Below, piece by piece: positions 1 through 6,817 of a DNA stretch of 8,822 nucleotides (the first letter of the stretch is position 1; each line of letters opens with the position of its first letter). The position numbers and the translations under genes are program-made. The notes beneath the pieces were generated by a model. That model was not told the DNA's origin. It ran no database searches and worked only from the letters and a program-made list of their open reading frames with translations. Source of the DNA: Marinospirillum sp. (GTDB lineage Bacteria; Pseudomonadota; Gammaproteobacteria; Pseudomonadales; Halomonadaceae); NCBI GenBank assembly GCA_007116195.1, contig SKIX01000068.1, forward strand, positions 1 through 8,822. The letters run 5' to 3'.

Positions 1-693
1 AACCCTGAACAAACGGTCAAGCTGCAGCAGTTACTGCACCAGCGTTTGCAAGGGCAGCCCTTGGCCTGGATTCTGGGGGAGTGGGAGTTTTGGGGTTTAC
101 CACTAAAAGTCACTCCAGCCACCTTAATTCCTCGCGCAGATAGTGAAACCCTGGTGGAACAGGCGCTAGAGGTGTGTACTCAGCCACGCGCCAGAGTACT
201 CGACCTGGGAACAGGAACAGGAGCGCTGGCGCTGGCGTTAAAAAAAGAACGCCCTGACTGGCACCTTGATGCTGTGGATGTGCAGCCTGCAGCCGTTCAG
301 TTAGCACGTGAAAATGCCCGCCGTCTAGGCCTGGATGTGCGTTTTTGGGTTTCAGACTGGTGGCAAGGTGTCCCTCAGCAGCACTATGATTTAGTGATCA
401 GCAACCCGCCTTATATTCACCCCCAAGATCCCCATCTCAAGCAGGGTGATCTGCGTTTTGAACCCAGAAGCGCTCTGGTCGGTGGGCAAGATGGCCTGGA
501 AGCCTACCGCCAGCTGCTCAAGCCACTAGGGCGCTTTCTACGCCCGGGGGGCTGGTTTCTGGTGGAGCATGGCTATGATCAAGCTGAAGCTTTAGCTGCT
601 TTATGCCAGCAAGCTGGTTTAGAAGCCCTTGCTTGTCAGCAGGACTATATTGGCCAGCCAAGAGTGACTCTGGGTCGTTATCCAAAAGGCTAA
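1..693 (+). CDS. prmC: Release factor glutamine methyltransferase PrmC, 5'-truncated by window edge
   Basis: PrmC (HemK) uses S-adenosylmethionine in the cytoplasm to N5-methylate the glutamine of the GGQ motif in release factors RF1 and RF2, which speeds peptide release. The frame is open from the first base and in register with the family, so the gene starts upstream of the window; 230 residues are visible of the usual 270-290. The SAM-binding loop DLGTGTGA lies at visible residues 68-75, an acidic AVD ribose-binding turn near 91-93, and the diagnostic NPPY catalytic motif at 135-138, followed by the PrmC-typical DPHLKQGDLRFEP stretch. The C-terminal RVTLGRY ending is also typical. The TTG at position 46 is an internal leucine codon, not a start. 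In related bacteria this gene follows hemA-prfA and precedes moeB; here lrp lies between prmC and moeB. Identification is very secure. Confidence 0.97.
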   Translation, partial: NPEQTVKLQQLLHQRLQGQPLAWILGEWEFWGLPLKVTPATLIPRADSETLVEQALEVCTQPRARVLDLGTGTGALALALKKERPDWHLDAVDVQPAAVQLARENARRLGLDVRFWVSDWWQGVPQQHYDLVISNPPYIHPQDPHLKQGDLRFEPRSALVGGQDGLEAYRQLLKPLGRFLRPGGWFLVEHGYDQAEALAALCQQAGLEALACQQDYIGQPRVTLGRYPKG

Positions 694-790
694 TCCTGCT
701 GCCTGTAGCTAGTCACCTGAGCTATAACATGATAAAACTCTATAAGACAGGTCAGTAGTGGAAAAATCGACTGGCTAGAGGGAGAAGCGG

Positions 791-813
791 CCTAGGTGCT
801 TGCCAAGCTTAGG
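791..813. other. Imperfect dyad in the prmC-lrp intergenic gap (694-853)
   Basis: The 160-base gap between prmC and lrp contains no gene I can support. CCTA at 791-794 can pair with TAGG at 810-813, enclosing a second short pairing of GCTT (798-801) with AAGC (805-808). TAGGTG also occurs as a direct repeat at 793-798 and 810-815, 17 bases apart. No T-run follows, so it is not an intrinsic terminator. It could be an operator or leader structure for lrp, but it does not fit the Lrp consensus box as I know it. The rest of the gap is AT-rich (TATAAC at 723, TATAAG at 741, GATAAT at 827) without a well-spaced -35 partner for any of them, so I do not call a promoter. Confidence 0.25.
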
Positions 814-853
814 TGGCTTTGTCAGAGATAATAATAAAAGGCAGTGATAGCGA

Positions 854-1366
854 ATGAAAAATAACAAATCAAAAACTCTGGATAAAATTGATCTAAAAAT
901 CCTCCAGGCTCTGCAAGAGAATGCACGCATTTCTTATGTTGATTTAGCGAATAAAGTGGGTTTATCAACGACGCCTTGTTTAGAGAGAGTTAAACGCTTG
1001 GAGCGCAAAGGGGTTATTAAAGGCTATAAAGCCCAGCTTAACCCTAAATATTTGCGCGCCAACCTGTTAGTGTTTGTTGAAATCAGCCTTGAAACCCAGT
1101 CGCCTGCTGTTTTTGATAAGTTTCGTAAAGCCGTCACGGAACTACCTCAAATTCTAGAATGTCACCTGGTATCGGGCCAATTTGATTATATTTTAAAGTG
1201 TCGTATTCCAGAAATGAGTGCCTATCGCCAGCTGCTTGGGGATGTGGTTTTAACTCTGCCTGGTGTTAAAGAATCCAAAAGCTATGTGGTGATGGAAGAG
1301 GTGAAAGAAGACTCTTCCATCTACGTACCTGAACTCAATGAGTTTGAACAGGAAGAGCTGTTATGA
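854..1366 (+). CDS. lrp: Leucine-responsive regulatory protein, Lrp/AsnC family
   Basis: A 170-residue DNA-binding regulator close in sequence to enterobacterial and pseudomonad Lrp. The N-terminal helix-turn-helix spans about residues 12-55, with the recognition region VGLSTTPCLERVKRLERKG at 35-53. The C-terminal RAM ligand-binding/oligomerisation domain spans about 70-150, with the Lrp hallmark ECHLVSGQFDY at 102-112 and SYVVMEEVK at 143-151. Lrp octamers or hexadecamers bend and wrap DNA and sense leucine to control amino-acid metabolism genes. Length is close to E. coli Lrp (164); the last ~19 residues form an acidic tail ending EEELL-like. The start ATG at 854 has an AAGG at 838-841, a somewhat long 12-base spacing. 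Its stop overlaps the moeB start as ATGA, so the two are translationally coupled. Whether this is the global Lrp or a BkdR-like paralogue cannot be settled from one window. Confidence 0.9.
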   Translation: MKNNKSKTLDKIDLKILQALQENARISYVDLANKVGLSTTPCLERVKRLERKGVIKGYKAQLNPKYLRANLLVFVEISLETQSPAVFDKFRKAVTELPQILECHLVSGQFDYILKCRIPEMSAYRQLLGDVVLTLPGVKESKSYVVMEEVKEDSSIYVPELNEFEQEELL

Positions 1367-2124
1367 GCCCTGAGGGCCTGAGTGATGAACAACTAATTCG
1401 CTTTTCTCGCCAAATCTTATTACCTGAATTGGATATTCAAGGTCAGGAACGTTTGCTGGCCAGTAAAGTGTTGCTTATAGGCGTCGGTGGGCTAGGCTCA
1501 CCCCTAGCCCTCTATCTTGCTGCTGCAGGTGTTGGCGAGCTACATCTGGCTGACCCTGATCAGGTTGAATTATCCAATCTTCAGCGACAAATAGTGCATC
1601 AGCAGGCCAGTATTGGTCAGTTAAAAGTTGACTCTGCCGCGCTCCAACTGAAACAGCTTAATGACCAGGTCAGGCTAGTGACCTACCCTGAAAAGCTCTT
1701 AGGTGAAAGCCTGCAGGCTGCAGTGGAGCAGGTTGATCTGGTTTGTGATGCGAGTGATCGCTTTTCCACGCGCTTTGCCGTAAATCGAGCCTGTTGGCAG
1801 GCAGGCAAGCCTCTGGTTTCTGGGGCGGCGATACGCTTTTCTGGACAGCTTGCTGTTTTTGATCCGCGTCAGGCAAGGAGCCCTTGTTATGCCTGTATTT
1901 ATGATGAGCAGGCAGATGATGAAGAACTGAGCTGTTCTGAAAGTGGTGTGCTGGCACCTCTGGTTGGTGTGATCGGTAGTCTACAAGCGGTCGAGGCTTT
2001 AAAGCTGCTGTCTGGCTGTGGCGAACCAGCTCTGGGCAAGCTGTTAACCTATGATGCCCTGCGTGCCGAAATGCGTACTCTGGGTGTCAGCGCTGACCCT
2101 GAGTGCTCCTGTTGTGGCAGTTAA
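1363..2124 (+). CDS. moeB: MoeB/ThiF/HesA-family adenylyltransferase, probably molybdopterin-synthase adenylyltransferase MoeB
   Basis: A 253-residue E1-like enzyme of the cytoplasm that adenylates the C-terminal glycine of a ubiquitin-like sulfur carrier, MoaD in molybdopterin synthesis. Visible motifs: RFSRQ (13-17) with the arginine that contacts ATP, glycine-rich loop GVGGLGSP (40-47), SNLQRQ (71-76), the catalytic aspartate in CDASD (D132), SGAAIRFSGQ (153-162), and two zinc-binding pairs, C175xxC178 and C248xxC251. C191 is at the family's conserved cysteine position. SGAAIR and the GVLAPLVGVIGSLQAVEALK stretch favour MoeB over ThiF. No rhodanese extension is present. An AGGAAG Shine-Dalgarno (1350-1355) lies 7 bases before the ATG, which overlaps the lrp stop. 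The gene converges with uppP, the stop codons overlapping by 4 bases. No MoaD or ThiS partner is in the window, so a role with another carrier cannot be excluded. Confidence 0.88.
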   Translation: MSPEGLSDEQLIRFSRQILLPELDIQGQERLLASKVLLIGVGGLGSPLALYLAAAGVGELHLADPDQVELSNLQRQIVHQQASIGQLKVDSAALQLKQLNDQVRLVTYPEKLLGESLQAAVEQVDLVCDASDRFSTRFAVNRACWQAGKPLVSGAAIRFSGQLAVFDPRQARSPCYACIYDEQADDEELSCSESGVLAPLVGVIGSLQAVEALKLLSGCGEPALGKLLTYDALRAEMRTLGVSADPECSCCGS

Positions 2125-2984
2125 AAGCTGGTAAAAGGTAGAAACCCCAAGATGACCAAGCCAGACAAGAACCACAGATACCAAGAAAAAATTCGTAGTT
2201 GCGCTTTTCTAAGTAAGCGCACCACTAAATAAAGCGCGAGTGTGCCCACTACAGCAGCAACCAGCATGCCGACCCCCATCTCTACCCATCCCAACCTGAG
2301 CTCACTGGTGTCTGCTGAGTAAACCTCAATGGCCTGCACCAAAGTAGCCGCGAGAATGGTTGGAATGGCTAGAAAAAAGCTATATTCAGCGGCCCAGCGG
2401 CGTTTCATCCCAGTAAAAAGTGCAGCCGTTATCGTGATGCCGCTCCGGCTAATCCCAGGAATTAATGCCAAACCCTGAGCTGCACCGATGATCAGTGCGG
2501 CTGAAGGGCGTAGATCTTTTAGACCCTTGGGCCTTGGCGGTAGCTTATCAGAAACCCACAAGAGCACACCGGTTAAAGCCAGCGTGAAGGCCACCCATTG
2601 GGGGCGGGCGAAAATGGCTTCAAAAAAGAGCTTGAAGGTAATACCGATAACACCAGTTGCGATCACGGATAAAGCCAGCAGCAACGCTAGCCGAAGAGCT
2701 AAAGGTAAGGGCGAAGGGCGCGCAAGCAGTTGTTTTAAGCCAGCTAAAATACTGCAACTTAAACGCAAGAGACTGCGACGAAAAACGATAATAATTGAAA
2801 ACAAGGTGCCCACATGCACCAGAAGATCAAACAAAATCATTTCGGGGCTATCAGGTGCTGGCAGATCCGCACCCTGACTGATGAGCCAATGCTGGGTTAA
2901 AACCAGGTGAGCTGTTGAGCTGACTGGAATAAACATAAAGGCACCTTGAATAATGCCCAGTAAAATAACGATAGCAATTGACAT
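2121..2984 (-). CDS. uppP: Undecaprenyl-diphosphatase UppP (BacA), with variant active-site motif
   Basis: A 287-residue polytopic inner-membrane protein that dephosphorylates undecaprenyl diphosphate to recycle the lipid carrier for peptidoglycan and surface polysaccharides; overexpression of family members gives bacitracin resistance. About eight hydrophobic segments are visible (roughly 3-20, 48-68, 95-120, 130-147, 162-178, 203-222, 235-257, 267-284). Motif 1 reads QGAFMFIPVSSTAH (13-26) and motif 2 PGISRSGIT (176-184), with the arginine R180 and histidine H26 retained. The family's first motif is normally (E/Q)xxxE; here the second glutamate is M17, so catalysis may rely on altered chemistry or this is a divergent paralogue. 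The start ATG has AGGG 8 bases upstream (minus strand, 2993-2996). It is divergent from the SMC operon and convergent with moeB. Family assignment is secure; activity is less so. Confidence 0.9.
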   Translation of the reverse strand: MSIAIVILLGIIQGAFMFIPVSSTAHLVLTQHWLISQGADLPAPDSPEMILFDLLVHVGTLFSIIIVFRRSLLRLSCSILAGLKQLLARPSPLPLALRLALLLALSVIATGVIGITFKLFFEAIFARPQWVAFTLALTGVLLWVSDKLPPRPKGLKDLRPSAALIIGAAQGLALIPGISRSGITITAALFTGMKRRWAAEYSFFLAIPTILAATLVQAIEVYSADTSELRLGWVEMGVGMLVAAVVGTLALYLVVRLLRKAQLRIFSWYLWFLSGLVILGFLPFTSF

Positions 2985-3145
2985 GCAGCCAGCCCTGTAA
3001 AAAAAGAGCGCTACTATAACAAAAATTAGTGATCAGGTGAGTCCACTTCTGGCTAGCCCCGACTCTGGGTGAGTTAAATACCAGGCTTCTTGGCACTGAT
3101 CATCTATGCGATAATTTTTCTTTGTTCGCGAAAGCTAGGCTTCTT
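2985..3145. promoter_or_regulatory. Divergent intergenic region between uppP and the SMC operon
   Basis: These 161 bases separate two divergently transcribed units, so both promoters should lie here. For uppP a minus-strand TATAGT (3013-3018 as ACTATA on +) is a plausible -10, with no good -35. Short symmetries cluster in the middle: TGATCA at 3030-3035 and 3097-3102, an 8-base palindrome GGCTAGCC at 3051-3058, GAGTC (3039-3043) facing GACTC (3061-3065), and the direct repeat GGTGAGT at 3036-3042 and 3068-3074 (32 bases, about three helical turns). These suggest, but do not show, operator sites shared by both directions. Confidence 0.45.
3090..3115 (+). promoter_or_regulatory. Candidate extended -10 sigma-70 promoter for the SMC operon
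   Basis: An extended -10 element TGCGATAAT (3107-3115) is preceded by TTGGCA (3090-3095), five of six matches to the -35 consensus, with a short 14-base spacer; extended -10 promoters tolerate a poor -35. Predicted transcription start is around 3121-3123, giving a leader of about 24 bases before ATG 3146. This argues against the in-frame TTG at 3122 as the translation start. A TGATCA palindrome (3097-3102) sits inside the spacer where a repressor could block polymerase. Confidence 0.45.
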
Positions 3146-6100
3146 ATGTCACACCTATTGCGTATTATTCAAATCAACGGTCACCTTGAAGGTGTTTTAG
3201 AGCTGTCACTTGATGGACACACCAATATTTGTGGCACCAATGCTTCTGGCAAAACGACCTTGCAGCGCTTGGTTCCCGTTTTTTATGGTGAGCTGCCCAA
3301 CAAGGTTGTTCCGAAAACCCGCAAAAAGTTTGATCAATTTTATTTGCCGCACAGTAACTCCTATCTTATTTATGAGTACCGGCGAGAAGAGGGTGATCTT
3401 TGTCAGGCCGTACTGACGCGTAGCTCAGATGGTGGTGTTGACTATCGTTTTATTAAAGCTGGCTTTGCCAGTCAGCATTACTTGATTCAAGAAACCGATG
3501 GCTTAAGAGCGCTGAGCTATGCCGAATGGGCCAGTGGGTTACGGCAAAATAAAATCATCTATTCCAACAAGCTCAACGCAACTTCTGAATACCGCAGTGT
3601 TATCCAAAATGATTTTAGTCTGCTCCGTGGCTCTAGCCGTGAGAGCCGACATCTACGTCAGCTTGCAGCACAATTTAGTTTAGTTAAATCAACCCATCGC
3701 ATTCGTCACCTGGAGAAGCTGGTTTCTGCAGTTCATGCTAAAGAAGGTAAGCTGGATACGCTTAAAACCATGTTGGCTGCCATCTTTGAAGAAGAGGGCG
3801 TGGAATTGCCCGTTACCGGTGTGCGTACATCCAAAGCCAAGCAGTGGATTCAAGAAATGCGCCAGTCCACAGGCTTGGCTGAGCTACAAAAAGAATTTCA
3901 AAGCCTGAACGCTCATGCTCAGGAGCTAGCCGCAACCGAAGCTGAGCTGTGGCGCTTGCACCCTCATTTAATTAAAGATGCGGCTTATCTGCAACAAAGC
4001 TTGGCAGATGAAGAGGCTCAGGTAGAAGCTTTGGGGGCTGAGCTTAAACAGCAAGAACGCCTTTTTAGTGAGCAGCTCAATGATCAGAATGCGAGCCTGA
4101 GTAAAACGACAAGTGAGTTACGCCAAGCAGAGCAGGAGCTGGAAGATATTCATAGTCGTTATGACTACTACAGTGAACGGGACCTACCCGGCTTAGCGGC
4201 TGACTTAAAACAACTACCTGCCTGGCGTGAAGAGCTTCAGCAGCTGGAAAAGCATTTACAGTTGATGCGGGATGAGCTGGGTGACTCTTTACAAAAACTG
4301 GAAACGCGTAAACTTGAGTTGGCGCAAAATCTGGAGCAGCGAACTCGACAGGTGTATCAGCAAATTCAATCACTACAACAACAAAAGGAACTCAGGCGTG
4401 AGGAGCAGGGTGATGAAGAGCGTGAACTTCAAGCCGTGCAAGAGCAGCGCCTAGAGCAAGAAAGATCTCAATTTCAAGCTCAGCAGGCACAACTCCTTGA
4501 GCAGCTGTTTGAGTTGCGTGCTCAGCTTAAAGTAAGCCAGCAGACTGCAGCTGAGGCTCAGGAGTTGGACTTAGCACAAATGCGTATAGATCAAGCGCAG
4601 CTGGATCAGCAGGCCAGAGCACAAACGCTGGACTCTCTACGCCAAGAGGCCGAAGTCTGCAAGGATCAGCGCCGCTTGGCCAGTGAACAGCTGAACCAAA
4701 TCAGCGCCCAATTACAGCAGGCAGAACAACGCTGGGAACAACTGCGTCGTCAACAAGATCCTGAACAAGGCAGCTTAAGATACTTCCTGCGAGCCCATCA
4801 GCCAGGTTGGGAGCTTAGCCTAGGCAAGGTGTTGTCTGCTGACTTGCTTGAACGCTGCGATCTTTCGCCCCAGCAGGCAGCAGCAGATTCAGAACAAATC
4901 TTTAACTTACAGCTGGACTTAAATGCGATAGAGCTGCCTGATTATGCACGCGATGAGCAATCTCTGGCCCTGGCTTTTCAGGCTGCAGAGCAGCGGGTTG
5001 AAGAGCTGGAAGTTGAAAAACAGTCCTGCAGTAAACAACTTAGCCAAGCCAATCAGCGATTTAAAGAACAGGAGTTAGCTGTTGATGAAGCTCGCCGGCA
5101 ATTGAAGCAGAGTGAAACAGAGATACTCTATGCCCAAGAGGCACGTCAACGTCTGCTCGAACAGCAGCAGCAGCTAGAAAAACAACGGCGTGAACACTGG
5201 CAACAACAGCAACACCAGTTGGAAGCCGAGAAAAGCCGTTTGGAACACCAGCAAGAGCAGGTAATCTCTGCCTTGCGTCAAGACTACCTCAATCAACTGA
5301 TGGAATTTAAAGCGGACTGGCAGGAGCAGCTGCAGGCTTATGATCAGCAAATTAGCCAGCAACAACAACAGCTACAAGCTCTGCGGGATGAGCAGCAGCA
5401 ACAGCTAGCCGAATTAGAAGCTGCTTTTAATCAGGAGCTGCAGGCTAGACAAAGGGATCCCAAACACCTGCGTGAGGTTGAAGAGCGACTCGAAGAGCGT
5501 AGACTAGGTATCTCTCGTACCCTCGCTCGCCGTGATGAGCTGGATGACTATGAGCGTTTTATCCGGGTTGACTGGAAAAAACGCAAGCCAGACCTGGTGC
5601 AGGCCGAAGCTCGCTTAAAACAGCAAAAGCGCCAGCAAGAGCAAGCCCTAGAGGAGTTACAGCAGCAGTATAAGACAGCTCAAGCTGCGCTAAAGCGTCA
5701 ACTCAACCTAGCCAAGCAAGCTTGTGAAGATTGCCGCCGTTTAAGCCAAGAGCTACACCCCTTGTTAAGTCGCTTGGATGCATTACCTCAACCTGAAAGC
5801 TTGCCAGCACCCAGTCAGCAACCTGGTGATTTAACTGAACGGCTGGTTAGGGTGAATCAGGGTTTGCTCGATCGTGATCAACAAACCCAGCAACTGGCTA
5901 AAAAGCGCGAGCTGTTCGAGCAAAGGCTAATCTTTAATGCCAGCAGCGACTTTATTGGTTTTATGGATCAAGAGCGTCAACGTTTGGGCATAACCAGTGA
6001 ATCTCACCCTAGTCAGTATCTGCCGCTATTGGCTGATCTGCTCCAGCTCTTGGAAGACAAACAACAGCAGCTGGTGGCCCAGGGTCGTAACCTGGGTGGG

Positions 6101-6817
6101 GATCTGAATAAGTTTTTTACCGTTTTCCGCGATCTCAACCGGCGCATCAACTTGCAAAGCCAGCGTTTAAGTCAAGAGGTTGCCGATGATTTACTGCTAG
6201 AAGGTATTAGTAAGTCAGAGGTTAAAATTCACTCAACCATTGATGAACTCGGCTTTTGGAAACCACTACAACATTTTGCCAGCCTCTATAAAAGCTGGAC
6301 AACCGGTGAGCTGCCTTCCAATGCTTACCTGAATGCACTGGCCGATGTCGTTGATCTTTTGCGTAGTGACCAAAGTTACACCTTTGCCAGCCTGCTACGT
6401 TTAGAACTGCATTTGAATGAAGGGGGTTCAGATTTAATTATTCGCAATGATCGCCAACTGCTTGAGTCATCCAGCCAGGGTATGGCTTACTTAATTCTGT
6501 GTAAATTTCTGCTGGCTTTTACCCGCTTGCTGAGGGGGCCAGCAGAGATCGCCATTCATTGGCCTATTGATGAAATAGGTACACTGGCTTATCACAATGT
6601 AGAAAAATTATTTAAGGCTTGTGAGAATAATCGGATACACATAGTAGGCGCCTTTCCGAACCCTGAGTCTGATGTGCTGTTACTGTTTCAACATCGTTAT
6701 CTGATTGATCGGGATCCTAATGACCCGAATCGCCGCCAGCTGAAGCGGATTGAGCCTCAGCTGAGCCGTTTGGCACAGCGATTAGCGCAAAAACAGCAGG
6801 AGGAACAGGCATGCTAG
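3146..6817 (+). CDS. Large SMC-like ATPase of a bacterial condensin (MukB/MksB/JetC-type)
   Basis: A 1223-residue ABC-type ATPase split by a long coiled coil, expected to be the DNA-loop-extruding motor of a MukBEF/MksBEF/Wadjet-like complex in the cytoplasm. Walker A G30TNASGKT37 lies in an N-terminal head (about 1-235). A coiled coil (about 240-540) leads to a small hinge (about 541-601, motif GWELSLGKVL), and a return coiled coil (about 602-930) to the C-terminal head. There the signature position reads SSSQG (1108-1112) and Walker B reads IHWPIDE (D1142, E1143); the switch region GAFPNP lacks the usual histidine, as in MukB-type proteins. Size and the P-loop/hinge pattern fit my recollection of family DUF3584. 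The coiled coil is glutamine-rich. ATG 3146 was chosen over TTG 3122 because TAGG at 3136-3139 is 6 bases upstream and the promoter would otherwise overlap the start. The stop overlaps the next gene by 7 bases. Not SbcC/Rad50: no zinc hook at the apex. Confidence 0.88.
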   Translation: MSHLLRIIQINGHLEGVLELSLDGHTNICGTNASGKTTLQRLVPVFYGELPNKVVPKTRKKFDQFYLPHSNSYLIYEYRREEGDLCQAVLTRSSDGGVDYRFIKAGFASQHYLIQETDGLRALSYAEWASGLRQNKIIYSNKLNATSEYRSVIQNDFSLLRGSSRESRHLRQLAAQFSLVKSTHRIRHLEKLVSAVHAKEGKLDTLKTMLAAIFEEEGVELPVTGVRTSKAKQWIQEMRQSTGLAELQKEFQSLNAHAQELAATEAELWRLHPHLIKDAAYLQQSLADEEAQVEALGAELKQQERLFSEQLNDQNASLSKTTSELRQAEQELEDIHSRYDYYSERDLPGLAADLKQLPAWREELQQLEKHLQLMRDELGDSLQKLETRKLELAQNLEQRTRQVYQQIQSLQQQKELRREEQGDEERELQAVQEQRLEQERSQFQAQQAQLLEQLFELRAQLKVSQQTAAEAQELDLAQMRIDQAQLDQQARAQTLDSLRQEAEVCKDQRRLASEQLNQISAQLQQAEQRWEQLRRQQDPEQGSLRYFLRAHQPGWELSLGKVLSADLLERCDLSPQQAAADSEQIFNLQLDLNAIELPDYARDEQSLALAFQAAEQRVEELEVEKQSCSKQLSQANQRFKEQELAVDEARRQLKQSETEILYAQEARQRLLEQQQQLEKQRREHWQQQQHQLEAEKSRLEHQQEQVISALRQDYLNQLMEFKADWQEQLQAYDQQISQQQQQLQALRDEQQQQLAELEAAFNQELQARQRDPKHLREVEERLEERRLGISRTLARRDELDDYERFIRVDWKKRKPDLVQAEARLKQQKRQQEQALEELQQQYKTAQAALKRQLNLAKQACEDCRRLSQELHPLLSRLDALPQPESLPAPSQQPGDLTERLVRVNQGLLDRDQQTQQLAKKRELFEQRLIFNASSDFIGFMDQERQRLGITSESHPSQYLPLLADLLQLLEDKQQQLVAQGRNLGGDLNKFFTVFRDLNRRINLQSQRLSQEVADDLLLEGISKSEVKIHSTIDELGFWKPLQHFASLYKSWTTGELPSNAYLNALADVVDLLRSDQSYTFASLLRLELHLNEGGSDLIIRNDRQLLESSSQGMAYLILCKFLLAFTRLLRGPAEIAIHWPIDEIGTLAYHNVEKLFKACENNRIHIVGAFPNPESDVLLLFQHRYLIDRDPNDPNRRQLKRIEPQLSRLAQRLAQKQQEEQAC
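5126..5425 (+). repeat. Glutamine-rich low-complexity coiled-coil stretch (CAG/CAA tracts)
   Basis: This stretch codes residues 661-760 of the SMC-like protein; 32 of the 100 residues are glutamine, with runs of four or five. It is written in mixed CAG and CAA codons, with the purest tracts near 5162-5173 and 5359-5405. The heptad hydrophobic residues are still present between the runs, so it reads as a coiled coil rather than a disordered linker. Mixed codons should limit replication slippage. Confidence 0.6.

Noticed and set aside
46..48. TTG as the start of prmC
   Set aside because: The frame stays open to base 1 and the upstream residues continue the PrmC N-terminal domain, so the gene is truncated by the window edge.
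729..758. Nine-codon mini-ORF upstream of lrp as a leader peptide
   Set aside because: No ribosome site, no run of regulatory codons such as leucine, and no attenuator hairpin with a T-run.
694..853. Intrinsic terminator or small RNA after prmC
   Set aside because: Short dyads exist but no GC-rich hairpin followed by a T-run; no tRNA-like cloverleaf seen.
1363..2124. ThiF (thiamine) instead of MoeB
   Set aside because: SGAAIR and the GVLAPLVGVIGSLQA block are closer to MoeB, and no thiamine genes are nearby; not fully excluded.
2488..2877. Plus-strand open frame inside uppP
   Set aside because: Low-complexity basic translation antisense to a well-conserved membrane protein gene; no ribosome site.
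3122..3145. TTG start adding eight residues to the SMC-like protein
   Set aside because: No ribosome site precedes it, the predicted transcription start falls on it, and homology-like sequence begins at the ATG at 3146.
5174..5368. Minus-strand leucine-rich open frame that looks membrane-like
   Set aside because: It is the antisense of glutamine-rich CAG/CAA codons, which read as Leu on the other strand; an artefact of the repeat.
5723..5734. CEDC (residues 860-863) as a Rad50-type zinc hook, which would make the ATPase an SbcC/Rad50
   Set aside because: It lies far down the returning arm, not at the coiled-coil apex, and no SbcD-like nuclease gene is adjacent.
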